From assembly GCA_020634565.1 (NCBI GenBank), contig JACKBN010000016.1:62001-126000 (forward strand): a DNA stretch of 64,000 nucleotides, in the 5' to 3' direction. Below, piece by piece: positions 52,089-60,053 of the stretch. Each line of letters opens with the position of its first letter. Within the stretch, counting starts at the first letter, position 1. A program made the translations under genes and the position numbers. The stretch is from Ardenticatenaceae bacterium. Its GTDB lineage: Bacteria > Chloroflexota > Anaerolineae > Promineifilales > Promineifilaceae. The notes beneath the pieces are model-generated. The model saw only the letters and a list, made by a program, of their open reading frames with translations, was not told where the DNA came from and made no database searches.

Positions 52089-52098
52089 TGGTTACCTC

Positions 52099-52797
52099 TC
52101 ATCGGGCGTTGGCCCAGTAGCCCCAATCGTGCTGACGCCATTTTTGGGGCATGAGTCCGGTAAAAAGCAGCGCACAGCGGATGAGTGAATGGATGGTTTT
52201 GCGGAAACGGCCGTTCGCCAACCGCCGGTGGTCAAATTCATACACCAGTAAATCGGGGGCAAAGGCGATGTCGTAGCCGTGCCGTTTGATGCGCCACGCA
52301 ATTTCAGAATCTTCATTAACGGATAGATCGAGATCAAAGCCGCCGATCTTGTGGAACACGTCGCGGCGAATTAACAAGTTGGAGCCGGAGGCGGCGGGAA
52401 CACCTAGCCGGTGGGCAAGCTGCTGGCCGTGGGAGAAGAGTTGGTAGTAACGGCCGTATTCTCCCCGCGATTGTTTCGGCCCGTAAACTGCATCGTGCTG
52501 CAAATAATTGGGCAATCTCTCAAAATATTGCGGATGGAAAGCTACATCGGCATCGGTGAAGAGCAGCCATTTCGTTGTTGCCGCTTCTGCGCCAAGCTGC
52601 CGGGCCAGTGTTACGTTGCCAGGACGCGTAATGATGGTTGTGTTGCGGTGACGCAACGAGCGAATGAGCGCAGGCGTTTCGTCCGTGCTGGCATCGACCA
52701 CCACCAACGGCACGGCAGGCGGCAGCGATCCCAGAAAGTCGGGGATATTGGCAGCTTCGTTACGCGTGGGCAGCACAATGGTGATCGTTTCTAACAT
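52099..52797 (-). CDS. Family 2 glycosyltransferase
   Basis: A 232-residue GT-A enzyme. The start is ITIVLPTRNEAANIPDFLGS, the metal-binding motif is LLFTDADVAFHP (Asp-Ala-Asp), and the acceptor-side motif is VNEDSEIAWRIKRHG (E-D before the catalytic helix). No membrane helix is evident apart from a hydrophobic patch near the end. It heads the minus-strand convoy and faces the Pho-box arrays at 52821-52951, so transcription of the convoy may begin here. The ribosome site is weak (GTGGA). Confidence 0.85.
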   Translation of the reverse strand: MLETITIVLPTRNEAANIPDFLGSLPPAVPLVVVDASTDETPALIRSLRHRNTTIITRPGNVTLARQLGAEAATTKWLLFTDADVAFHPQYFERLPNYLQHDAVYGPKQSRGEYGRYYQLFSHGQQLAHRLGVPAASGSNLLIRRDVFHKIGGFDLDLSVNEDSEIAWRIKRHGYDIAFAPDLLVYEFDHRRLANGRFRKTIHSLIRCALLFTGLMPQKWRQHDWGYWANAR

Positions 52798-52820
52798 GTG
52801 TCCACTGTAGCCCGCCCAGG

Positions 52821-52951
52821 TTAATAACCTTTCAAGGCTGCGTTAATAGGCAGATAACCTTTGGTTAACTGTGATGTACAAAAGGTTAAGGATTGGTTAA
52901 GTGGGCAGAATCTTAAAGCAATGTTTACCAGCTCTTAACAACGTGTTACCC
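52821..52951. promoter_or_regulatory. Two Pho-box-like arrays in the divergent promoter region
   Basis: TTA-type hexamers keep 11-bp phase over 80 bases: TTAATA (52821), TTCAAG (52831), TTAATA (52843), ATAACC (52854), TTAACT (52865), TGTACA (52875), TTAAGG (52886) and TTAAGT (52897). After a 5-base phase shift a second set follows: TTAAAG (52913), TTTACC (52924), TTAACA (52935) and TTACCC (52946). Two sets would fit one operator for each divergent transcription unit (GT2/PAP2/GT4 convoy and PhyH/MGDG-synthase-like pair). The stretch 52952-53042 shows nothing else beyond the ribosome site. Confidence 0.65.
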
Positions 52952-53059
52952 CGGCAGGCTTACGATAGGAGGTAACGATTTTCACCCGAAGCATGTGGAG
53001 CGTGCTGAGGTTTCTCAAAACCCATTTGTAAGCTATTTCTTTTCAATTGGAGGGAACAA

Positions 53060-53965
53060 GTGAATACGGCAGAGTTAAAACAGGATTTGCAGGAAAAAGG
53101 GTTTGTGGTGTTTAAGGGGCTACTAAACCCGGAAGAAGTGCAGCATTATAAGATAGCTATGGAAGCGCTGTCGGGCATTCAAGGCAGCCAGATGCGCAAA
53201 GCACACAAGCTGGGGCAGCGCGGGCTAGACAGCTCCTGGTCGGAGCCAGACGGGGTGACCAAGCACGCTGATTTTTGGCCGTTGATTACGCACGAGGGGG
53301 TGGGAACGGCCGTACGCCATCTCATCGGCGACAATATCCGCTTTTTGCAGCATACCGATTTGCACGTTGGTTTCTCCGCCATCTCCTGGCACCGCGACAA
53401 CGTGAACCGCACTTTTGGCGCTGGCCCCGACTGGCAAGAGGCAGAAGAGCCATACCAAATTTTACGTGTGGGCATTTACCTGCAAAGCTACGCCGAAAGT
53501 GGCTTCCGCCTCGGCTTCATCCCCGGCAGCCACAAGCCGGAGTTCCCCGTCAGCCCGGCGCGCAAATTGCAAGAGCGCAAGCTGCAAGCAATTGGCGCGA
53601 TGAGCTATCTATTCGTTAAACTCCAGGAATGGGCCTCTAATGCGGAATGGATTGCCACGGAACCGGGCGATGCCATCATCTTCGATCCGCGCATTTTGCA
53701 TTCCGGCAGCTACATCACCGGTCCCAAATATTCCATGTTCCTTGCCTTTGGCCGCGAGAATACCCACTTTTACAACCACCTCAACTATTACCGCCGCGTT
53801 CGCCCCGAACTAAACTATGGCGACATGGCCCCGCAACTTGTACAATTATTGCAATCCCACAACCTGCTCCCCGAATCAGCACCCATCTACAACCAAATTC
53901 AGGATGCCTGGACACCGCCCGCGCTGATGCGCCGGGTTGTGGAAACTGGCCTAAAGCGTGGCTAA
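53060..53965 (+). CDS. PhyH-family Fe(II)/2-oxoglutarate dioxygenase
   Basis: A 301-residue oxygenase starting at GTG 53060, with GGAGGG 5 bases upstream. The iron ligands are visible as ISWHRDN (His111 and Asp113) and RILHSGSYITG (His214), in a jelly-roll typical of phytanoyl-CoA dioxygenases. The 2-oxoglutarate-binding basic residue is probably the Arg or Lys beyond His214. Such enzymes hydroxylate lipids, amino acids or secondary metabolites. It is 3 bases upstream of an MGDG-synthase-like gene, so modification of a lipid or its headgroup is a fair guess. Confidence 0.85.
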   Translation: MNTAELKQDLQEKGFVVFKGLLNPEEVQHYKIAMEALSGIQGSQMRKAHKLGQRGLDSSWSEPDGVTKHADFWPLITHEGVGTAVRHLIGDNIRFLQHTDLHVGFSAISWHRDNVNRTFGAGPDWQEAEEPYQILRVGIYLQSYAESGFRLGFIPGSHKPEFPVSPARKLQERKLQAIGAMSYLFVKLQEWASNAEWIATEPGDAIIFDPRILHSGSYITGPKYSMFLAFGRENTHFYNHLNYYRRVRPELNYGDMAPQLVQLLQSHNLLPESAPIYNQIQDAWTPPALMRRVVETGLKRG

Positions 53966-53968
53966 CCC

Positions 53969-55156
53969 ATGAAATCTCGCAAACGCATTCTCATTTTAAG
54001 TTCCGATGCGGGCTTTGGGCACCGCAGCTCATCGCTGGCTATTGCGGCTGCACTAGAGGAAAAGTATGGCGCTCAATGCCAGGTCGAAGTGGTCAATCCG
54101 CTAAACGAGCGGCGGGTACCGGCCCTGCTGCGGCGCAGCCAGCAAGATTACGACCGAATCGTGCGCACCCGGCCAGAAATATACCGACTGGGTTACCAAC
54201 TAAACGATCATGCTGTCACCTCCACGTTGCTTTCTGGTTCGCTAACGGTGCTGCTTTACGAGGGAATGCGTCTTGTTTTGCGCAAATTTCAACCTGATGT
54301 CGTGGTCGTGACTTTTCCTCTCTATCATTCGGCGCTGCATGCTTGCTACACCCTAACCAATCGGCACATTCCCACCATCACCGTGGTAACCGATCTGGCA
54401 GAAGTGCATCGGCTGTGGTTCCATCGCGTGGCAGATGTCTGTGCGGTGGCCACAGAACGGGTGGCGGCGGTGGCCCAGCAGCGTCGGATGAAGCCGAACC
54501 GGGTGCAAATCACGGGGCTGCCGGTTCATCCGGCGTTTGCCCAAAAACCAGCAGACAAGCCTGCCTTGCGCCAGCAGTTGGGCTGGGAACCAGACAGAAC
54601 CACCATTTTGGCAGTGGGCAGTAAGCGGGTGGGCAAGTTGGCCGAATTTATACGGCCGTTAAACACCCCTCAACTTCCCATCCAACTCGCCATCGTCACG
54701 GGCGGAGATGATGCTACTTACCAGGAATTGCAACAAATGACCTGGCACGTGCCTGCTCAAATTTATAACTTTGTGGGAAACATGCCGCAGTTGATGCAGG
54801 CGTCGGACCTGCTCGTGGGCAAAGCGGGGGGACTCATCATTACGGAGGGATTGGCTTGCGGGCTGCCGCAAATCCTTATTGAGGCGATTCCCGGCCAGGA
54901 GACGGGCAATCTGGATTATGTGGTGGCCAACGGCGCAGCAACCTTTGCCCCGAAGCCGGAAACACTGCAAGAAACAGTGACACAATGGCTGGCCGAAGAC
55001 GGCCGTTTACTACAGGAACATGCACAAAACGCGGTACGGTTGGGACGGCCGTTGGCCGCTTATAACGTCGCCTCACTCGCGTGGGAAGCCGCCCAGTACA
55101 CTCCCTATCCTATCCTGAAGGCTAGAAAACGTTTCAACATACGTCTGAATTTCTAA
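53969..55156 (+). CDS. MGDG-synthase-like (GT28) diacylglycerol glycosyltransferase
   Basis: A 395-residue GT-B enzyme. The N-terminal domain starts ILILSSDAGFGHRSSSLAIA (the GxGH loop of MGDG synthase and MurG relatives) and has FPLYHSALHACYTL and TVVTDLAEVHRLW. The C-terminal donor site has SDLLVGKAGGLIITEGLACG followed by LPQILIEAIPGQE. It should move a sugar from UDP-hexose to diacylglycerol, making non-phosphorus membrane lipid, which suits its place beside a Pho-box-like region. A terminator hairpin lies 48 bases after the stop. Three octamers fall within it. Confidence 0.85.
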   Translation: MKSRKRILILSSDAGFGHRSSSLAIAAALEEKYGAQCQVEVVNPLNERRVPALLRRSQQDYDRIVRTRPEIYRLGYQLNDHAVTSTLLSGSLTVLLYEGMRLVLRKFQPDVVVVTFPLYHSALHACYTLTNRHIPTITVVTDLAEVHRLWFHRVADVCAVATERVAAVAQQRRMKPNRVQITGLPVHPAFAQKPADKPALRQQLGWEPDRTTILAVGSKRVGKLAEFIRPLNTPQLPIQLAIVTGGDDATYQELQQMTWHVPAQIYNFVGNMPQLMQASDLLVGKAGGLIITEGLACGLPQILIEAIPGQETGNLDYVVANGAATFAPKPETLQETVTQWLAEDGRLLQEHAQNAVRLGRPLAAYNVASLAWEAAQYTPYPILKARKRFNIRLNF

Positions 55157-55177
55157 GTAATTTTCCGACCGAGAAAA

Positions 55178-55291
55178 CCCATCATCCGAAATGAATCGAA
55201 AACAATAGAGTCTGGCAAAATGCCAGACTCTATTTCATTTACCGCCTGAACCAAGAGCAACTGTTTCTGTGGAGCGGGCTGTGATTATCTG
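55178..55291. repeat. 114-bp direct repeat, copy 1
   Basis: This block, which includes the terminator hairpin, is repeated at 56108-56221 with only two mismatches (near 55271 and 55275). The two copies are exactly 930 bases apart and flank an IS630 remnant. Confidence 0.9.
55204..55234 (+). terminator. Terminator hairpin after the MGDG-synthase-like gene
   Basis: AATAGAGTCTGGCA and TGCCAGACTCTATT form a perfect 14-bp stem with a 3-base loop, followed by TCATTT. An identical hairpin is at 56134-56164 in the second copy of the repeat. Confidence 0.75.
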
Positions 55292-55499
55292 GCCAATTCA
55301 CCACCATTTTTTTGTTTTAAACAACGATTTAATTGTGTAAAAACTCAAACCATTGTGTAACGCCTCATCTGCAGGCAGGTTCTCATAATAAAATGCACTG
55401 GTGTTGTGGGTATTCACAGTTACAACACCACTGGCGGACCTCTGGATAATGCGCAGCTACTGCCTGACAAAGGAAGCCGCCTGAGCAATACGCTGAGTT

Positions 55500-55990
55500 A
55501 AGGGTTCAACAAACAGAGCGCTCCAGGACCCCAGTTTTCGTAGGCATATATGTTCTTTCCGATGGGCTCGACGAAGTCGCAGGGACGTTCATCTCAGACA
55601 AACAACAGGATAATCTGGGTCATAGGGCAGCGCATACAACCAGAATCTGCTCCATGTGGGCCAAAAGCGTCTGAATTTGATTACATGGGTGGGAAATCTC
55701 TTCCACAATCCAATCAATGAACTGCCAATCTCAGCCAACAATGACCACTGAATGCTGTGCCCTTCTGGTGCATCGCTGCAAGCTAACGCGGTAAGCCTGG
55801 CCCGTTCTTCTCCACTTATCGTAACGGGACGACCTGGTATGACTTTGTCATCAGGCCAGCAAGACAGTTCTCGATATTTACTGGCCCAGAGACGCTTTGT
55901 AACGTTGCGCCAACGGTTTTGGGCCACAGCTGTAAAGGTGCAACACGGATTCAAGAAGAGCTAAAATTGTTCTACGGGCAATTTTCAAGT
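55500..55990 (-). pseudogene. Remnant of a second IS630-type transposase
   Basis: On the minus strand the frame 55589-55954 encodes IS630 N-terminal features (GRPVTISGEERARLTALACS, then DAPEGHSIQWSLLAE). After a skip comes the sequence before the first catalytic Asp (LYALPYDPDYPVVCL). The middle of the protein is missing and the DDE domain is frameshifted away, with only scraps towards 55500. It differs from the element at 7750-8832. The rest of 55292-55500 has an inverted repeat (GGTGTTGT with ACAACACC near 55400-55430) but no gene; the stretch 55991-56107 shows nothing. Confidence 0.7.
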
Positions 55991-56107
55991 TGTGTCCGTT
56001 CTGTTTCATTAAGTTGGATATGTTGCTTTTTCATCAACCCAGCTTATCTATTTTTTGAACGCACAACAGATTTCTCACGCTGTACTAAAATTTTCAATAA
56101 ACCCAGA

Positions 56108-56221
56108 CCCATCATCCGAAATGAATCGAAAACAATAGAGTCTGGCAAAATGCCAGACTCTATTTCATTTACCGCCTGAACCAAGAGCAACTGTTTCTGT
56201 AGAGTGGGCTGTGATTATCTG
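56108..56221. repeat. 114-bp direct repeat, copy 2
   Basis: Second copy of the block at 55178-55291, ending about 115 bases before the second MalT-like gene. After it, 56222-56335 resembles the sequence after copy 1 only loosely (ACCATTTTTT, GTTTTGAACAAC), as if the similarity once extended further. Confidence 0.9.
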
Positions 56222-56335
56222 GGCCATCACCTGAAAAACCATTTTTTGTTTTGAACAACTTGATAATTGGATATGATTGAGGTCTATTATTGGCCATAAC
56301 AAAGAGTTACTGGACACAGTGACAGCGAGGCAGTG

Positions 56336-58987
56336 ATGGCGGACCTTCAAATTGCACCACCACTACTAAAGACCAAGCTCCATATTCCCCACCGGCGACC
56401 CGATATGGTCGCGCGATCACGGCTCATTCAACAACTGAATGAACGCCTCCAGCGTAAACTCACCTTAATTACTGCCCCGGCTGGCTATGGTAAAACGAGC
56501 CTAGCCGCTCAATGGATACACGAACTTAAATCCGAAACCGCCTTCAAAAACCGGATTACCTGGCTATACCTTGAAGAAGCGGACAGCGAACCGATTCGTT
56601 TCCTGTCCTATGTGATCGCTGCCCTGCAACAGGTAGCGCCTGAAATTGGGGGCAGCGCACTTGGCCTATTTGAGATGGCCCAGACACCGCCCATAACGGC
56701 CGTTCTCAACGAACTGATCAACGACCTATCCGGGCTGGACGATCCCCTCATGTTGGTGCTGGATGATTATCATGTAATCAGCCACCCCGAGATACACGAG
56801 GCCTTGCGCTATCTGGTTGAACATCAGCCGCATGTCATGCATCTGGTCATCACCTCGCGCGAAGACCCGCCGCTGCCGCTATCTCGGCTGAGAGCACGCG
56901 GGCAAATGGCCGAAATTCGCATGCACGATTTGCGCTTTTCGCTAGACGAAGCAGCCCAGTTTTACGCCCAAGCGATGAACTTAGACTTGGAATCAGCCGA
57001 GATCAGCGCCTTGGAGGCGCGGACGGAAGGGTGGATTGCCGGTTTACAGCTGGCCGGATTTGTCTTGAAAAACCTGCCCGATCATCAGGCGTTTATGAAC
57101 ACGTTTAGCGGCAGCCACCGCTATGTGCTGGATTACCTCACCGATGAAGTACTCCACAGTCAGGATGAAGAGGTGCGGCAGTTTTTGGTGCAAACGGCCG
57201 TTCTCAAGCAATTCAACACCGATCTCTGCCAGGCCGTCACCGGCAACCCCAACAGCCAACACATCCTGGAGCAGTTGGAGCAAACCAACATGTTCATTGT
57301 TCCTTTGGATCATGAGCGTATCTGGTATCGTTATCACCACCTTTTTGCCGATTCACTCCTGACAGAGTTGAGCCAGGCCGAAGCAGCTGAACTCACCAAA
57401 AAAGCGGCTACCTGGCATAAAGCCAACGGCATGATCTTTGAGGCGGTAACTTACGCCCTGGAAAGTGACGATCCTGAATTTATGGCCGACATGATTGATA
57501 TCGCCTTGCAGCAAGAGACGATTTGGTCGAGTGGCAATCTGGTCCTTTATTCAGCCTGGTTGGAGAAGCTCCCCGAGTCAGTCTTCACTAACCGACCCCG
57601 GTTGAGTTTGAGTGCGGCTTTTGTTTTGTACTTGAACGGCCGTTTTGCTGATGCCCTGGAACGTATCAACCTGGCCGAAACCCATCTGGCAGCCCAACCA
57701 ACCTCACCAGAAGTCGAGAATCTGCTCGCTTTCGTCGCCTTGTATCGCGGCTCAATCGCCGCTGTTCATGGGGAGGTGGCGCAGGCCATTGAGCTTGTCA
57801 CCTTGGCCCAGTCGCGGTTGCCGCGCACCGATCACATGGCCCATGCCCGCGCCCATTTCAGCCTCGGTCTGGCCCATGAACTTGCCGGGCAGGCCGACGA
57901 GGCGGCCAAGCACTTTCTGCTGGCCAGTGATAAAGCGCAAGCCGCCGGGGTGCTGCACCTCGCCGTTCACGCCCGCTGTTCGGCGGCGCAGGTATTGATC
58001 AACCAGGGGCGCCTGCATCTGGCCGAGCAAGCCTGCCGCACGGCGATTGATCTGGCCGATGGTCAACGCTTCCCGCCACTGGGAATTGCCTTATCCATTC
58101 TGGGCGGCATTGCCCTGGAAAGAAATGATCTGGACGCTGCCGAACAATACCTGAATGAAGGCATGGCGCTGTCTCGTCAGGGAATGCAGGTGGATCATGT
58201 GATGATCGGGATGGCGTTTTATGTGCATTTGACCGCCTGCCAGGGCAACACGACTGCCTTCCAAAACGCCTTTGCTGAAGTGAATACAATCGTTGCAGGA
58301 TTGGGGGTGGAGCGGTTTAAACTGGTCGTGGCGGCTTACAAGGCACGGATGCAGCTCTTCTTCGCCGATAGGCAGGCGGTGGCGCAATGGGCCAAAGCTT
58401 ACCAAGCCAGTCGGCCTGACGCCTCGTTTGAATATGCCGAATTGGCGTTGGTTCGTTATCTGCTCATGAATGGAGATATTGAGACTGTGCCAGCCATTTT
58501 GCAACCTTTGCTGGACACAGCCCAGCGCGAAGGGCGACTCCGGGCCAGCATGGAAATCAAACTCCTGTTCGCTCGCTATTTTCAGGAGATAGAAGACAGC
58601 CCCACCGCCCTCAAGTGGCTGTCCGAGACCCTGGCAATCGCTGCACCGGAGGGATTCATTCGCATCTTCCTCGATGAGCCACCCGTGCTTAACCTGCTGC
58701 CTCAGGTTCGCGAGACTGCACCCAAGCTTGTTACGGCCGTTTTAGGCCAAGAGCAACCAACGGAAGTTGCAAGACCCACGCAAGCGCAACTGCCAGAACC
58801 ACTAACCGAGCAGGAGTTGAACATACTCACTCTCATCGTGGACGGGAAAACCAACAAACAAATCGCGGATGAAATGGTTATTACCCTTGGCACAGCTAAG
58901 TGGCATGTCCACAACATCTTACAGAAACTAGGCGTTAACAATCGCACCCAGGCCACCATTCGCGCCCAGGAATTAGAGCTGCTCTAA
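56336..58987 (+). CDS. MalT-like LuxR-family ATP-dependent transcriptional activator, second copy
   Basis: An 883-residue homologue of the protein at 12229. Walker A is APAGYGKTS (about 47-55), Walker B MLVLDDYHVIS, and the sensor segment LVITSREDPPLPLSRLRARG is near identical to the first. A long TPR-like helical section follows, then a LuxR helix-turn-helix at the end (LTEQELNILTLIVDGKTNKQ, then IADEMVITLGTAKWHVHNIL). ATG 56336 has GAGG upstream; a GTG directly before it is an alternative. Its neighbours, an orphan and a MacB-type ABC system, may be its targets. It still carries four octamers. Confidence 0.9.
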   Translation: MADLQIAPPLLKTKLHIPHRRPDMVARSRLIQQLNERLQRKLTLITAPAGYGKTSLAAQWIHELKSETAFKNRITWLYLEEADSEPIRFLSYVIAALQQVAPEIGGSALGLFEMAQTPPITAVLNELINDLSGLDDPLMLVLDDYHVISHPEIHEALRYLVEHQPHVMHLVITSREDPPLPLSRLRARGQMAEIRMHDLRFSLDEAAQFYAQAMNLDLESAEISALEARTEGWIAGLQLAGFVLKNLPDHQAFMNTFSGSHRYVLDYLTDEVLHSQDEEVRQFLVQTAVLKQFNTDLCQAVTGNPNSQHILEQLEQTNMFIVPLDHERIWYRYHHLFADSLLTELSQAEAAELTKKAATWHKANGMIFEAVTYALESDDPEFMADMIDIALQQETIWSSGNLVLYSAWLEKLPESVFTNRPRLSLSAAFVLYLNGRFADALERINLAETHLAAQPTSPEVENLLAFVALYRGSIAAVHGEVAQAIELVTLAQSRLPRTDHMAHARAHFSLGLAHELAGQADEAAKHFLLASDKAQAAGVLHLAVHARCSAAQVLINQGRLHLAEQACRTAIDLADGQRFPPLGIALSILGGIALERNDLDAAEQYLNEGMALSRQGMQVDHVMIGMAFYVHLTACQGNTTAFQNAFAEVNTIVAGLGVERFKLVVAAYKARMQLFFADRQAVAQWAKAYQASRPDASFEYAELALVRYLLMNGDIETVPAILQPLLDTAQREGRLRASMEIKLLFARYFQEIEDSPTALKWLSETLAIAAPEGFIRIFLDEPPVLNLLPQVRETAPKLVTAVLGQEQPTEVARPTQAQLPEPLTEQELNILTLIVDGKTNKQIADEMVITLGTAKWHVHNILQKLGVNNRTQATIRAQELELL

Positions 58988-59097
58988 ATTGGCATCAGAC
59001 AAGTAAAGACCAAGATGCCGCAAGAAAGTTATCATTTTCTGAATATTTAGAAGAGTTGATTTGTCGAGACTCATTACACAACGAGACAGGCTAATGA

Positions 59098-59751
59098 ATG
59101 GATAAAAACACACAAAGTGCGCTAATATATTTGGGAATTATGTGTATCCCGATTGTGCTGGCGCTTATTGTCGGCCTTTTGTCACCACGTTCAAAAAACC
59201 CTGCTAAAAAATATGAATGGAAAACTCACAAACACCCTAAAGAACATCAAGATTATTTGTTTACAGGGCAGGATGAAGGTGTTAGCTGGGAAATGGAATA
59301 TTATTTTTATGAGCATTATCGCGTGATGCATGTTCGGCATATTCCATACACCAAAGTTATTGTTTGGACGACCGAGACTGTCTCTTTGCCCAACAGCACA
59401 TTAGTAGTTTACCCTTGCAGAGATAAGATAAAACACCTTGCCCATCCTCGCTTGATAGCTACAGGGCAAACGCGAGTGGATGATAGTCTTTTAGATTTGC
59501 CGCAAAGATCTGTTGGAGATATGAAGTTTGAAGAGCAATTTGTAATTCGAACAGATATTGATGCAATGCCACAGCAACTTATTGTCGCATTAAGGACTGA
59601 ATTGATGGGTTGGTCAAAAGTTCAGCTCGTTGGTCCGATAATCTTGGCAGATAAAAATGGAATTGTTATTTGGTGGATACCAATCGGCATGAAACGTGAA
59701 TACTTGAATAGAACGGTAAAGCTCGGTTTGGCATTAGCTCGTAGTTTATAA
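59098..59751 (+). CDS. Hypothetical membrane-anchored protein, AT-rich orphan
   Basis: A 217-residue protein with one N-terminal membrane helix (about 8-28, IYLGIMCIPIVLALIVGLLS) and a soluble part rich in aromatic and basic residues (HKHPKEHQDYLFTGQDEGVS, EMEYYFYEHYRVMHVRHIPY). I do not recognise the family. It begins 110 bases after the MalT-like gene. Codon use is clearly more AT-rich than that of the neighbours, and it has no ACGGCCGT octamer, which suggests recent acquisition. The following 302 bases hold a terminator near the end and otherwise nothing I can name. Confidence 0.65.
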   Translation: MDKNTQSALIYLGIMCIPIVLALIVGLLSPRSKNPAKKYEWKTHKHPKEHQDYLFTGQDEGVSWEMEYYFYEHYRVMHVRHIPYTKVIVWTTETVSLPNSTLVVYPCRDKIKHLAHPRLIATGQTRVDDSLLDLPQRSVGDMKFEEQFVIRTDIDAMPQQLIVALRTELMGWSKVQLVGPIILADKNGIVIWWIPIGMKREYLNRTVKLGLALARSL

Positions 59752-59900
59752 TTGAGCGCAGCCCAACTAAAATTGCACGGGAAGACGGCTTTGCCGTTTG
59801 GGGTACGCGGCAAATTGATCTTGGTTTGCGAAGGTTTTAGTGCAAAGTCGCTGTTTTCCCATGAATAACACGTTACCCCCTCACAAAACACTTTCGACAA

Positions 59901-59932
59901 AAAAGAACTGATTGCTCAGTTCTTTTTTTATT
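59901..59932 (+). terminator. Rho-independent terminator before the ABC permease gene
   Basis: AAAAGAACTGA (59901-59911) and TCAGTTCTTTT (59916-59926) form a perfect 11-bp stem with a 4-base loop, followed by TTTATTT. Confidence 0.85.
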
Positions 59933-60053
59933 TCCCTACCCCTATCCCTATCTATCCCACCCCCTAAACCTATCTTTCTATAGGCGATTCAGGCTCCGAA
60001 CAATCATACACTGTTGATGTTGGACCTTCCCACCAACAACAAAGGAGAGTGTG

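Noticed and set aside
59752..59900. Possible small gene on the minus strand after the orphan gene
   Set aside because: The frame overlaps the orphan's 3' end, lacks a ribosome site and shows no domain.
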